Positions 21,573-32,791 of a DNA stretch of 46,420 bases are shown one piece after another. Each line of letters opens with the position of its first letter. The stretch's first letter is position 1. The stretch comes from Gnetum montanum (Eukaryota; Streptophyta; Gnetopsida; Gnetales; Gnetaceae). The position numbers and the translations under genes were made by a program. The notes under the pieces are model-generated. The model searched no databases. It was not told the DNA's origin and saw only the letters and a program-made list of their open reading frames with translations. Location: the NCBI GenBank assembly GCA_015680685.1, contig MNCI01000125.1, forward strand, positions 1-46,420, read 5' to 3'.

Positions 21573-22883
21573 TGCGAGAAGCATTTGCAAAGTACCACCT
21601 TTAGTGATTTTGTACTTAAATCTCTCCATGAAGATGGTGAAGAGCTATTTTAGGAAAGTAATAGGCTCATAAGAGATGGATCTATATCATTCGAGGGCTT
21701 TGTTATTTAGGAAATTATAGAAACTTCTAAGGATAAAGAGGAAATAGTTGGGTAGAAACATGCACTTATTGTAAAAAGTGATTACATGATTTATGGAATC
21801 ACACTCTCCATTGTACTTAGTAACATTTGATAGTGAGACTCCTTTGGAAACTTGAGTGGGTGAAATTAAGGGGCTAATAGGATCAACGTGGAGATTGAAA
21901 ATGGAGACAACAAGACTATTACCATGTAATGCAATTACCTTTTAGGTTTAATCTTCATTCACTTGCAACCTAGAGGATACATCATCTACTAACATCATCA
22001 ATTTGGGGGGAACCCTAGGGATATTTTGAGCAAGATTATTTAGAATGATATTGTGGGTAAGTAACACTGGTTAAATAGGTACCATGGTGGGCATAGATGC
22101 TAATAGTACAATATTATGGTGAGTAATGTGGTATGTATATGATAGTAAGAGAAAAGGTAGAGAAATCTATGGTTGTTGAATTGGAACTGTATGGAATAAT
22201 CCTTGAAAATAGTTAAGTGGTTAGTTAATACCTTGAACTAAAGCTTAGTTTGTAGGATTAACTATAGTTATGCTTGGGAAGAGACTGTAGGCTAGGGATA
22301 AGTTAGTTATAGGTGGAACGGTGACTATGGAATTAGGTAAATTAGAAGCTCTTGGAGCAACAATTTGAGGTATGTGCATAAAAAATAGATTGTTTGGACT
22401 AATGAGATTTACATGTTATAAAACAAGACTTTGAGGTAATGAAGGTGGCTGATGGAAGGGGTCTATAGGTAGGGAAATATGTGAATTTTTCTTTCCATCA
22501 TCATCATGAATGTTTATGCCAAAATTTCCATTACTATATTGGTCTTGGAATTGGTAATTCTTATTGCTAAAATTGATATTGAAATGTCCCATGAGGTAAT
22601 CTACTATAACCTATCTCTATTGAAATTCCACACTGATCATTACTTAGACTTCATTTTTGATGATCAGGCACTTTGCTAATATAGCCTATTCAAATTGATC
22701 TAACTCAATGGAATGGTTTGGGTCAAGCAAGAATGATTCCAAATCATTAGCCATTTCATAAGCAACCCACCTCTTTAGCTCATTCTCAGAGAGTGCTACA
22801 TGCAACTCTCACTTGGCAGATGTAACCTAGTAGTCATGCTCAATTATGGGTGTCGTGAGAGCTTGTGCCTTCTCTATCTTCAT
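21573..22883 (-). pseudogene. E0 gag, N-terminal half (broken)
   Basis: The likely start is the minus-strand ATG at 22883 (MKIEKAQALTTPIIEHDY). An N-terminal helical part follows (LSENELKRWVAYEMANDLES, about 22790-22730), then a Pro/Asn-rich middle, then the gag core: SNVTKYNGECDSINHVITFY (about 21835-21775), LNNKALE near 21695 and ERFKYKI near 21610, stopped by the E1 insertion. The order matches E1 gag but the sequence is clearly diverged. Many stops, no intact frame. Confidence 0.68.
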
Positions 22884-23090
22884 TAGTCTAAAAATCTAGA
22901 AGATGTTGGAGGAGTTGAAAGCTTAGCCAAACATGGTGTTAACAAGTATCTTCTACACATACTCAAAAATAAGATTAAGTATAAAGTGGAAAATTAACTA
23001 AGCAATAAAAGTGTGAAATATTCTAGGTACTAGAAAGGACCCTTAGATTGCTAGGAAATGGGTTCATGACACTAGAAAAACCTATTGATC

Positions 23091-23110
23091 TTCTTTCTAG
23101 TGCCAAAAGT
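23091..23110 (-). other. E0 primer-binding-site motif
   Basis: Minus strand CTTTTGGCACTAGAAAGAAG, directly inside an LTR end reading GTAGAAACA. It is the third occurrence of the motif seen in E1 and E2. Confidence 0.5.
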
Positions 23111-23395
23111 GTTTCTACAAAAACATTCTTTCTAAATCTTACAAGAACACCTCTAAAAAACAAATGTAAAATACCTAACTCATGGCCACAAATGGTCTTT
23201 AATTCAATATAACCTTCAATAAGTTAATCATTATGACATGAAAGAGCATGAACTTCTAATCAAATGTGGACTTAACCTATTATCCATGAACTAGAAATGA
23301 TAGGGAGGCAGAAGAGAAATAATGAGTTTGAGTGATAAACTTAATTAACCTATTCAATGTGAATAAAAACTCAGTATAGAAGTGAATTATCTAGT
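23111..23395. other. probable E0 LTR remnant, cut by E2
   Basis: AT-rich, no gene. By position it should be the inner end of the E0 5' LTR; no second copy is in the window to confirm this. It ends where similarity to the E2 LTR begins, near a TATAAAA at 23398. Confidence 0.4.
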
Positions 23396-24180
23396 GATAT
23401 AAAACATCCCTTGCACCCCAACATTTTAGGGATGGGAAGTTGGCACTTTCATTTGGCATTTGGCATTTGGCATTTTGGCATCTTGGCACTTAGCTTCATG
23501 GGTGAATGAGACCTAGAGCACATCACATTGACAAAGAGGCATCCCTTCATTGCATGGTATACTGTAGCCCTATTGCATCCCTACAGAACATTGCATGGCA
23601 CACTGTAGTGACCAACCTGTTGGGCACGGTTCATCACAACGAGTGCTAGACTTCAAAGCTTGACATCACCAATACTATAACTATGCTTCCATTATTCCTA
23701 TTATGCACTGTATACCTTTTGAGACCCTTTTGAAGTTAACTATGCTCCTATTTGGGGTGGTGTTCCATTTCTTTCTCCTATTTCTAGCATTTTCTTACAT
23801 TTTTATTGCATCTTTTTGCACTTTTTCATGCGTCGTCACACTGTACTATGCTCAAGCAGTAGTCTCTGTAGGTTGACACCCTCATTTTACTTAAAACACT
23901 TGGCTACACTTGCCCCCATTCTATGGCTACACTCTACACTTAGCACTGTGAAACACTGCTTTGACACTTAGCTCTATTTCACATTGTTTGCATTTGCATT
24001 TTGGCTAACCATGCCACCGCCTGGTTGCACCCAATGCCCCAAAGTTCCTATTCGATCAACAAGACTGTTTAGGGTGTTCTACCTTTATTTCTAGCAAGGC
24101 CCTTACATAGAGGTGAGGTTAAGATTGTGCATTCGTTAACCCCTTAGTGATTCTAGCCACCGACATTTTTAGTCATTACA
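23396..24180 (+). repeat. E2 5' LTR, truncated
   Basis: Matches 30474-31239 of the 3' LTR from about the TATA box onward and ends ...AGTCATTACA. The first ~310 bases (U3) are missing. A TTTGGCA heptamer at 23450-23480 is repeated more often here than in the 3' LTR, a small later expansion. Confidence 0.8.
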
Positions 24181-24203
24181 GTTTTTGATGCTAGAAGGGG
24201 GGC
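24181..24203 (+). other. E2 primer-binding-site motif
   Basis: GTTTTTGATGCTAGAAGGGG, then GGC, directly after the LTR end. It aligns with the E1 motif GTTTTCTGGTGCTAGAAGGA. Confidence 0.6.
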
Positions 24204-24450
24204 CTCGCCATTTCCTTCTGCATTTTGTAATTGTTGTCCTGCGTTCTCTCTCCACCATCAATGGGTGTAGGTTGGACCCCGTCATCAATTCCCCTAGAAA
24301 CCCATTGGAAAAAAGCCAAAGCAAAACTTTGGTACTTAACCAAAATTTTGGATGCTCGAGAGAGTGTAGCTGACTCTCAGCGTAGAGAGCATAGCCAGCT
24401 CCAATGTAGCGAGCATAGCACCAGAGTTAGCCATTTTCAACACCTTTCAC

Positions 24451-24680
24451 AGTTAGCATTTTTTTTCATTTTCATACTTAGCCAAATTTTTGCAGTTTCA
24501 TACTTAGCAAATTTTCTATAATTTTACACTTAGTAAATTTTTTATAGTTTCCATACTTAGCCATTTTCCTACATTTTTACACTTAGATGTTTTTCTACAT
24601 TTTTATACTTAGCCAATTTTCTACTATTGGCAAACTTAGGCATTTTTCTGCAATTTTTAGAGTTAGCTATTTTTTGCAAA
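24451..24680 (+). repeat. 26/27-bp tandem repeat in the E2 leader (about 9 units)
   Basis: Units of the form CTTAGCCAATTTTCTACATT plus TTTACA, at 26-27 bp intervals between the primer motif and gag. The units are diverged. E1 has a different leader repeat (165-bp duplication) in the same place, so leader expansion recurs in this lineage. Confidence 0.75.
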
Positions 24681-24705
24681 TAGCAATACTCATAACCCAA
24701 TCTAT

Positions 24706-26918
24706 GAACATGAATTCAAATCAACCTTCCATGTCGATGTCTAACACGTTTGACACCATGATCCACCCAAAGCATGCGCACTAAGCCATGAAAAATACAA
24801 TTTTTTTTTGTCAAAATTCAATTAGGATTACCAATGGATTTCCTTGACTTGGAGGCAAAATAGGACTACGAACGAGTCCACTAAGATGGATGGAAGTACA
24901 ACCCCTCCTTGTTCGACATAATTCCACCCACAAAGTCCTACCACCAACTATTGTTCCAACTCATCTGTGCAAACGAGCATGATGTAGGAACAACCCGTGA
25001 GGAAGCCTCATAGGAAGAAGAAGATGGGTTTGAGACCTACTCTGAATTCAAGAGCCCCCTCTACACCATCTTCCAATAACCACTCCCTAGTATGATCCCT
25101 CCTCGGTTTGATCTGCCTATCCTCTTTGAGATGGTAACCATGCCAATTCAGCCTTCCTTGTGAGCGACCATTGTATTTGTCCAACCCTATGCTCACATAG
25201 AGGCCACCTCCTAGCCCCAAATGATTCAGGCATCTTATGTCTCACCTATCTCATCGATGCTCACAATGTCTGTCCAACCCACTCATGTGTGGCCTACCTC
25301 GATCACCATGCCCATTGCTCAGCCAACACATCAACTAAACCCATTTTCTACAATGTTAAACTAGCAACAACCATTCACTATGATGTTAAACTGGCAACTA
25401 CGACATTAAATTGGCAATGCTAGTCTACCATGATGTTAAATTGGTCATGCCCATCTACTATGATGTTAAACTGGAAAACTTTGCAACCAACAATCTAACC
25501 CTACATTGTACAACCAACGTAAGCCTAGCTAATGCAACCAATTGGCACATCCCCAAGCTTGGATCAGGCATTCTAGCTAATCCAAATTTTGATGGAGGAG
25601 ATTAACCAAGTCAAAGCTACCTCCTCCGAAACTGTCAAGGTGGTGAACTTCTACCAAGATAACCCCATAAGTCCTATAGTCCCACCCTTAACACTTCCAA
25701 CTAGGGTCTAGCTACCTCAACTCACCAAGTACAATGGCAAAGGTGACCCTAACACACACTTGGTAACATTTCCATCCAAGTGCCTACTCCTTCAAGCTTG
25801 GCCACATGCCATCATGCATGTGTTCCCCATGTCACTCATTGGCAAGCCTTAGACTAGTATCATGTGCTACCCAAGGCCTCAATATCTTCTTGGAGGAACT
25901 CATAAGCTAGTTTGTGACACATTTCAAGTACAACCTAAAGCTTGAAGCAACCCTCAACTAGCTCATGCAGGCTAAGCAGGGGTCCCTAGAGCCCATGCCA
26001 AAATTTCTCCAATGTTGAAATGCTACATTAAGCAAAATGTATGAGCCCCTAGTAAAGATGCATCTACTAGCCATCTTCAAGGGTGTAGTTAATGACTTCA
26101 TCAAGTCCAAACTGTATTACCTAGTCCCAAAGTCTCTTAGCCAAGACTTTACCTAAATGAAGGGCATAGAGGAGGTAGCACAAGCTAGTAATGACCTAGC
26201 CTACATGCCCTCTAGAAAACAACATGTGCATAAGCAAAATGCAATAGTGGCAATAGTGGTCACAAGCATAAAAGAAATCAATCGAGGCTCGATGGCTAAG
26301 TAGCCCAAGGCCCTAGCTCACAAAGCCACTAACTCTGGTGCCAGCTCACATACATTGGTAGGGGTCATCTCAAGGCCCAACTTTGAGAGCAAGGATCGTT
26401 CAAAGTATACATCACTACTGATGGAATTCTTTGAATTGCTATAGCAACTCTTGAAAGCTAGGCTAATCCAATACAAACATGTATTGGAGATTACTTGTCA
26501 AAAACATGATAGGTACTACGAACTACTAAGGAATCCCACCTTAGTAGTACCAAACAAGCCCCTGGTTCCACAACACTTCAAGCTGGACCAATACTATCAT
26601 TACCACTAGATGTTTGGTCATAATACGAACAACTATTGTGCTTTGCAGGATGATCTACAAAGAATGATAGAATGGGGCCAACTAGTGCTCGACACAGTGA
26701 GCCAATCCAATGCAAACAATGCCCCCTATGTCATAAACTCCATTAGCATAGGTGGCAAGTATAAACCTATGCAACAACCTTTTGTGATCTACATGCCTCC
26801 CAACAAGGCAAGGATCCTCTCAACCTCCACAAACAAGAGGCCTTCCTTTGTTATCAAAGTGCCACCTCAAGCACCCACAACAACCTTTGTGATAGGTTCC
26901 ATAGCAATCATCTGCTAA
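24706..26918 (+). pseudogene. E2 gag (broken)
   Basis: Probable start ATG 24706-24712 (MNSNQPSMSMSNTFD, compare E1 MNSSTTT). From 24834 one frame can be followed to 26918 except across the inserted repeat at 25349-25478. Landmarks: MDFLDLEAK, Pro-rich middle (25080-25330), the gag core at about 25690-26130 (LTKYNGKGDPNTHLV, MSLIGKP, HFKYNLKLEATLN, FIKSKLYYLVPKSL), RSKYTSLLMEFFELL near 26400, and the zinc-knuckle-like FGHNTNNYCALQDDLQRMI at 26613. After 26700 a stretch like E1 (YVINSISIGGKYKP) ends at 26918. Stops are mainly TAG. Packaging protein, non-functional here. Confidence 0.8.
25349..25478 (+). repeat. array C of the 'GATGTTAAACTGGCA' repeat inside E2 gag
   Basis: Five units such as CACTATGATGTTAAACTGGC, the reverse complement form of the E1 array B subtype, so the same strand relative to the element. 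Units read YDVKLA in one frame. It interrupts the gag reading frame. Confidence 0.8.
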
Positions 26919-26970
26919 GATGTTAAATTGGCAACCAAACCAATCATCCACTAAGACATTAAACTAGCAT
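26913..26970 (+). repeat. two units of the same repeat after E2 gag
   Basis: CTAAGATGTTAAATTGGCA and CTAAGACATTAAACTAGCA, between the gag C-terminus and the protease linker. Confidence 0.7.
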
Positions 26971-27330
26971 GATGTAGTAGCAAGAACCACTAAGCAACCT
27001 TTCATCATCAAGGTGCCACAACAAGTTGGCCCTTTAACAACTCCTAAACCATCGTTTGTCATAAGGATGCCATAACATGATGGCCCCTCACCTACCTGAA
27101 GCCCAATAGTGGAAAATGTCTCAATCTCTCCTCCTTTGAGGGCTAACCCCACTAGCAACCCAAGTAGGCCTACCAAATGGCAACACAAGAGGATGAACAA
27201 GCACCTCACAACCCCCATGGTCAGATAAAAGGCCATAACTAGCCAGAAACAACCAAACACTAGGGCCCTTGCCCCCAAGCAAGCCAAGAAACCTAAGCCC
27301 AAGTCCCCTCCATGAGAGATCCATCTCTCA

Positions 27331-28200
27331 AACCACATGGAGGAAGTCAAGGCCAACACAACAGTTGATGACAAGGACTTCGTAGTTGCACTAACCCAGG
27401 TGAAATAAATGCTTAAGCAAAATAACACAACATTGAGCTTATATGACCTAGTCTTGTCCTCATCTGCTCACCGCCAAGCATTGGCCTAAATGTTGGCCTC
27501 CATTCTTGTTATAGAGGACATCCCTATAGATGAGAATACCATCCATGTAATGATGTTGCCCCCTGCACCATAGGAATCAAGTTCAACATCCCTAGAGTTT
27601 CGCAATAATGTAGTTAAGGTCAACCCAAAATGAGAGGAGGTCACTACAGCTCCATTATTCATTAGCATATGTGTTGGGCAGTGCACAATCCATAGAGTGC
27701 ATATCAATGATGTTGCAATAACAAACATAGTTCTACACTCCATCATCGACAAGCTAGGCTTGGCAGACGAAATTAGGCCTACCAAAATCACATATAAAAT
27801 CCTTCAATAGATCATGCATCATTGCCAAGGGTACAATCAAATTAGCCTTCATGGCAGGATAATAATTCCCCACCAACATAGATTTCACTATCATAGAAGA
27901 GATTCCAAGCTTAAACCTAATCTTGGATAGGCCCTAGCTAGCTCAACTATAGGTCATCTCCTCTCCCATCCACCAAGAAGTCCACCTTGCATACAAAGGT
28001 GTTCAAGTTATCATCCATGATGATAATACCTCCTCTCTGGCTATCCACAACATAGGCATGGAGTAAGTGTTAGAGGTGGAGTTTTTTAGTGATGCATCTA
28101 AGGCAACCAACGCAACATATAAGGCTAACATACTCAAATGAGCAATTGAAGCCAATAGCCTCCCAGAGGATCCTAAGCCATGCATGCCCCCTAATCCATA
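27331..28200 (+). pseudogene. E2 protease region (broken)
   Basis: Readable in pieces: LSLYDLVLSSSAHRQAL (about 27435), VEDIPIDENTIH-like segment, then the retropepsin-like part APLFISICVGQCTIHRVHIN followed by DVAITNIVLHSIIDKLGLAD (27650-27770), where the expected catalytic D-S/T-G is not intact. Later FFSDASKATNATYKANILK (about 28085) still reads. Aspartic protease would cleave Gag-Pol. After about 28230 the coding trace ends and the element jumps to 3' repeats. Confidence 0.6.
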
Positions 28201-28482
28201 CTAAGTTAGGAAGCAACTATGTGACTAAGACTATCCCTTGGCCAAAAACGTGCTAAGCGCCTACTTACCCCTTGCCTCTATGAGCCATGCATTTTTGGTT
28301 TTTGCTTATGTTGCATTTTTTCATGCATTTACATTTCACCTGCTTGCTTAGTTTACACATTGCTTCACTTTTTTTACACATTTCTACTTTTTTTACGCAT
28401 CCATCCACTTAGCTTACACATTGCATTTGAAAAACATCAAAAACACATAAAAATAAAAATAATCATAAAACTACAAAAACAC

Positions 28483-28595
28483 ATGGCCTGAAAATGCCTG
28501 AAACTAGTTGTGGCCCAAAATGACCTTAACTTATTGTTGTGGCTCAAAAAGGCCTTAAACTAGCCCATGGCCCAAAACAACCTAAAACTATTGCG
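28483..28595 (+). repeat. E2 counterpart of the 27-bp minisatellite (about 4 units)
   Basis: Units such as TGGCCCAAAATGACCTTAAC, the complement of the E1 unit at 15740-16036, with lengths drifting between 27 and 30 bp. The position, just after the protease side, is the same as in E1. Confidence 0.7.
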
Positions 28596-28782
28596 TTTTG
28601 CATTTCTTTCCTTTTATTTGTGCATTTTAACTCTATTTACGACAAGTGCTTCTTGATGTTGTTTTTCTAGTTGATTTTTGTAGGATCTTGTAGGCACACA
28701 ACATGACTACATATGTAGCATTGCACCTCACACAAGCAATGTAAGCACTCATCCACCATGATGCAAAAACCTGGCATAGATA

Positions 28783-28996
28783 GTCTGTTATGACTATAAA
28801 CTAGCACAACAATCCACTATGATTATAAACTAGCACAGATCATCCTTGGGTCATGACATTAAACTAGCACAATAGCTCATCCACTATGATGTTAAACTGG
28901 CACAAAATAGTCTACTAGGGTTATAAACTAGCATCCCATGGTCTGCCAAGACCTTAAACTAGGTTCAAAATCCACCAAGACCTTAAACTAGGTTCG
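28783..28996 (+). repeat. array D of the ~30-bp repeat
   Basis: Seven or so units of the TATGATTATAAACTAGCACA / CCAAGACCTTAAACTAGGTT type, the complement of the E1 CTAGTTTAAGGTC family. Located 3' of the 27-bp-like array. Confidence 0.75.
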
Positions 28997-30084
28997 CACA
29001 TTTACAACATCATCACCTCCCACCATTCTACTAATATTTTGAAGCACCTACCATCAGTGTAGCCTTTGGAGCACTTACAACATCATCACCCTAGCACTTT
29101 CACTAGCTTCCCGAGCATTTGCAACTAGTGCAAAATTTGACACATTTGCAACATCTTCGCATCCAACACTTACAACATCTCCACATCTATCATTTGCACT
29201 TGCATTTTACATTTTGTGGTTTTCTTGTATTCTCAAAGTTGTGTTTGCAGGATGAAGCCACGAAGGCAGTCATGCAAAGATGTATCTCATCATAGCAACA
29301 AGTCACCACATCACTCTGATGTGCATGATTGAGCTAGCAAAGCTGCTGAAGAGTGCACATCCCCCTCATCTCATTCCAACTTATGTGTTCACTCTTGCAT
29401 TCCCATACCCTCTTGCATTTCCCACATTCCCCTACACAAAAATCCTCTAATGCATATACACTCTAAATGCACATGACATATGCTCCTCACGTCAACTGCA
29501 GAACCCATGGTGAATGTAATGCAAATCGTCTCATGGGGAGCCTTTTTTGGCTAGTCAAGGCCTAAGCAAATGTAACACAACTCATCCTAAGGAGGAAACA
29601 CCTTTCCCATAGACACAATGCTGTTACATCAAAGCAAATCCCATCTACTCAATGGCCCACAGCTTGAAACTAACATTTAGCAATAACTAAGACCCAACGA
29701 AGGTTCACCTCGCAACAAAGCAAAGAAAAAAAGAGCAAAAAATGAAAAAACAAAAAAAAATTGGGAAAAGCACATCCTCAAGCAAATTAACAATGTTGTA
29801 GCTTTGCAACCAGCCTAGCCTTGGATCGACTTTGACTATCTCATGAGCACTCCAATGAGAGGTCAACTTTTTAGTGGTAAGCCACTTCATGCCATGGTCA
29901 TCGTTAGCCATGCTGACTTTGCATCTTGCATTAGGATACACTATTTGTATTTTATTTCCTCAGCTTGCATTTCATCTCCCCAGCACATTGCCTACACACT
30001 TTTCCCCCACATACCCTTATCCACAGCACTCTTAAACATGGTGAAACAACATCCAATCTAGTATCGACAAGTGATGTTGGTACC
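28997..30084 (+). other. E2 3' spacer
   Basis: No protein recognised. The 29000-29220 stretch repeats CATTTGCAACATC / CTTACAACATC words loosely. It is the likely 3' untranslated part of the E2 transcript. Confidence 0.5.
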
Positions 30085-30162
30085 ACATCTGCTATGGTGT
30101 TTTGCAATTCTTTGTCGATGTCTCTCGAGCCACTCCTCTAGACGTCAACAAAGAGGGGCCAT
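30085..30162 (+). other. conserved pre-LTR block and polypurine tract of E2
   Basis: Aligns with the reverse complement of E1 4984-5060 (GGTGTTTTGCAATTCTTTGT, GATGTCTCTCGAG). It ends in AAGAGGGGCCAT at 30151-30162, the polypurine tract. This shared block is what ties E1 and E2 into one lineage most clearly. Confidence 0.75.
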
Positions 30163-31239
30163 TAAAACACCACAAAATTTTAGGTCTCGGTGTCTTAACT
30201 ATAAATTTGGCTAAGTGTCAAAATGGTGACACTTTGCCCAAAATTTTCTACATGTTTAGTTAGCTCCAACTACCAGTTTTGCAAAAAATTTTCAAATTCC
30301 TATGTTATGCATCCTACATGTAACATGGGGTGAGCGTAGTAGCCAAAGTTAGAAAAATATTCAAACTTTTCTAGTCACCTCTGGGGTTAGAAAATTTTCT
30401 AAATTTTTCTCGTAGTTCCACCTACTGCACTGCCATGTGGCACCCAATCTACATTTTGGGCTAACCCTAGCCCTATAAATACCCCTATGTCCCAACATTT
30501 TAGGGCTGGGAAATTGGCACTTTCATTTGGCATTTTGGCATCTTGGCACTTAGCTTCGTGGGTGAACAAGACCCAGAGCACACCACACCAGCAAAGAGGA
30601 ATCCTTGCACCACGCGATACATCACAGCCCCGTTGTAGCCCTATAGAACACTGCACAGTACACCACGGCAACCAACCTAGTAGGCACGATTCATCATAAC
30701 AAGCACCAGACTTCATGACTTAACACCACCAAGACTATGACTATGCTTCCACTACACCTATTATACACTATGTACCTTCTGAGACCCTTTTGGAGTTAAC
30801 TACGCTCCCATTTGGGGTGGTGTTCCATTTCTCTCTCCCATTTCTAACATTTTCTTGCATCTTGTCACACTTTTACATGCATCATCACATTATACTATGC
30901 TTAGATGATAGTCTCCATGGGCTGAACCCTTGTTTCGATTGAAACCCTTGGCTACACTTGTCCCCATTCTATGGCTATGCTCTACACTTAGCATCATGAA
31001 ATACTACTTTGACACTTAGCTCCGTTTCACATTATTTGTATTTGCATTTCAGCTAACCACGCCACCCCTCGATTGCACCCATTTCCCTAGTTGCAACTGG
31101 AAAAGTATTTATTCAATCAACAAGGTCATTTAGGGCACCCCATGTCCATTTCCAGCACAAGTCTCAAACAAACTCAGGGTTAGGTTGTATGTCTACTAAC
31201 CTCTCGATGTTCTAGCCACCGATGTTTCCAACTGACACA
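30163..31239 (+). repeat. E2 3' LTR (1077 bp)
   Basis: Starts TAAAACACC (expected TG mutated to TA), directly after the polypurine tract, and ends near ...CTGACACA. The part from the TATA box on matches the 5' LTR. The start resembles the E1 LTR start TGAAACACC. Confidence 0.8.
30474..30481 (+). promoter_or_regulatory. TATA box in E2 LTR
   Basis: TATAAATA in CCCTATAAATACCCC, about 310 bases into the LTR. The 5' LTR keeps only a degenerate TATAAAAC at 23398. Confidence 0.7.
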
Positions 31240-31339
31240 AGAGAATTTAAGAGAGTTTCATAAGAGTGTGTTTGTTTTAACTAAGTTCTTTATTTCCTTT
31301 TAGCTTAGATCATAAATCCAAGGCCCTTTAGATTCTTCA
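31240..31339 (+). repeat. E4 5' LTR remnant
   Basis: About 100 bases between the E2 LTR end and the primer site, ending ...GATTCTTCA. Identified by position only; no second copy found. Confidence 0.5.
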
Positions 31340-31340
31340 T

Positions 31341-31353
31341 TTGGTATTGGAGT
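31341..31353 (+). other. E4 primer-binding site (initiator tRNA-Met type)
   Basis: TTGGTATTGGAGT aligns with the usual copia primer site TGGTATCAGAGC, with changes that are mostly transitions. It lies two bases after the LTR end. Confidence 0.65.
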
Positions 31354-31390
31354 ATCTTAGTTCATATTCTTGCCAACAGATCTCTCCAAA

Positions 31391-32410
31391 ATGGCTCAAA
31401 ATCACTAATTTGTATCTCTCCAAGTTCCTATCTTCAATGGAGAGAATTATGAGTATTGGGCAATCAAGATGTAGGCATTTTTTATCTCACAAGATTTGTG
31501 TGATTTTGTTGAAAATGGATTTAAAGATGTTGATCAAGTAACATTTCAATCCTTGAAAGAAGAACAAAATAATTAAGTCAAGGAGCTTTGTAAGAAAGAT
31601 GCAAAAGCATTATTCATCATTCAATCTGGGTTATATGTGATAATATTTTCTAAAATTATCATGCATCAAATTAGAAAAGCTACATGGGATGCACTATAGA
31701 TTACATACAAGGAATCATCAAAAGTTTTTGGTGTCAAGTTACAAGTATTAAGGAAAGATTTTGAATTTTTGTGCATGCTAGATTTAGAGAATCTTAATCA
31801 ATACATCAGTTGATTTCAATAACTTTGAAATGGACATGAATCTTGTGGAGAAAAGCTTGAAGAAAGGTGTGTTGTTAAAAAGATCCTTCAAAGTGTAACT
31901 AGACGATATGGTCTTGTCATTGTGGCTATTGAAGAAGCAAGAGATCTCAATAGAATGACCATGGTTGAGCTCATAGGAATTTTAAGGACATATGAGCAAA
32001 GGATTTCTGATCATGAGGAATCAACAATAAATGAATTTTTAAGTACAATTTTAGAGGATGTTCAATCAAAATCAAAATCAACAATCCTTAGGCAGATCCT
32101 CATTTAGGAGATGTGGGTGCGGTCACAGCAAACTTGGAGGTCATGGTTGTGGAAGATCAAATCAAACAAAAGAAAGTAAGCATTGTGATTTTTTGGGTAC
32201 CAACACCCATAATACTTCAAAATGTTAGTCTAGAAAGAAGTATGAAAAGAAAGGTAAAGCAAAAATTATAGAACATGAAGATCAACGAAAAGATCAACAA
32301 AAAGGTGATCAATTATTTTATATTGAAAAGGAGAAAGATCAACTCCTAATCTTTACAAGGTACTAGATGTTGGCAACAACAACAATATTTGATATGTTGA
32401 TAATGGGTGT
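31391..32410 (+). pseudogene. E4 copia gag and start of protease (broken)
   Basis: ATG at 31391 (MAQNH). Family signs: VPIFNGENYEYWAIKM near the start (the copia 'F.G.NY..W' motif), CDFVENGF, a middle of helices, and FEFLCMLDLENLNQYIS. Then the 31922-32107 frame (IEEARDLNRMTMVELIGILR, matching the 'L..LTLEEL...L' gag end). A zinc knuckle near 32180 has the first Cys, His and last Cys (CDFLGTNTHNTSKC), but the second Cys is lost. The frame runs on to the protease VDNG motif at 32396-32407, where E3 interrupts. Stops are few and mostly TAG or TAA. Confidence 0.8.
32406..32410. repeat. target-site duplication of E3 (left copy)
   Basis: GGTGT before the E3 5' LTR, repeated at 41530-41534. These bases are part of the Gly-Cys codons after the E4 protease Asp. 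Confidence 0.92.
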
Positions 32411-32522
32411 TGATAAATTGTGGTTTGTCAGGCCCCAATATCAAATCCTTGATATCAAGTACGCAATATCATAGCCTGGATAACAATATTAGATACACAA
32501 TATCATGATTCCTATGTAGGCC

Positions 32523-32530
32523 TATAAATA
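32523..32530 (+). promoter_or_regulatory. TATA box in E3 5' LTR
   Basis: TATAAATA in GGCCTATAAATATAAC; the 3' LTR has the same at 40779-40786. This would start the E3 transcript. Confidence 0.7.
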
Positions 32531-32760
32531 TAACGTTTGGGTGCACAGGAAAGAAAGGAGAAGTTGGTAAGTCTTAGGGTAGAGTCTTTTTGTCAATTTT
32601 TAGTTAATTTCAGTTCTCTCCCCAGTGCATGCCCATAGTTTGATGATTGTAATTGGACATAACCTTTGATCGAGTGTGACGTACTTGGACATGCACACGA
32701 TCAACAATAAAGATCAAGATTACTCGATCATTGCAATATTCACTTAGCTTTCAATTACTT

Positions 32761-32791
32761 TAATTATTAATTATTAATTATTAATTATTAT
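32761..32791. repeat. TAATTAT microsatellite
   Basis: Four tandem TAATTAT heptamers in the E3 5' LTR. The 3' LTR has a shorter, diverged run at the same place. Confidence 0.8.

Larger units (their letters stand above)
21573..23110 (-). mobile_element. E0, right (5'-ward) fragment
   Basis: Upstream part of the old minus-strand gypsy element interrupted by E1: primer-site motif at 23091-23110, short leader and N-terminal half of gag. The sequence to its right (from 23111, TGTTTCTACA) should be its 5' LTR. Confidence 0.68.
23396..31239 (+). mobile_element. E2, shortened Tat-like Ty3/gypsy element
   Basis: LTR-like direct repeats at 23396-24180 and 30163-31239 enclose a primer-site motif, a tandem-repeat leader, gag, a decayed protease, two repeat arrays and a polypurine tract, all plus strand. 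The zone before the 3' LTR, the LTR ends, the TATA context, gag and both repeat families match E1, so the two are the same lineage. RT, RNase H, integrase and the opposite-strand gene are absent between protease (ends ~28200) and the arrays (28483 on). It is a non-autonomous or internally deleted derivative. No target duplication can be shown because the left LTR has lost its outer end. Confidence 0.8.

Noticed and set aside
26964-27428. 154-codon minus-strand frame
   Set aside because: Opposite-strand shadow of the E2 gag-protease linker; its Gly/Leu richness mirrors Pro-rich coding on the plus strand.
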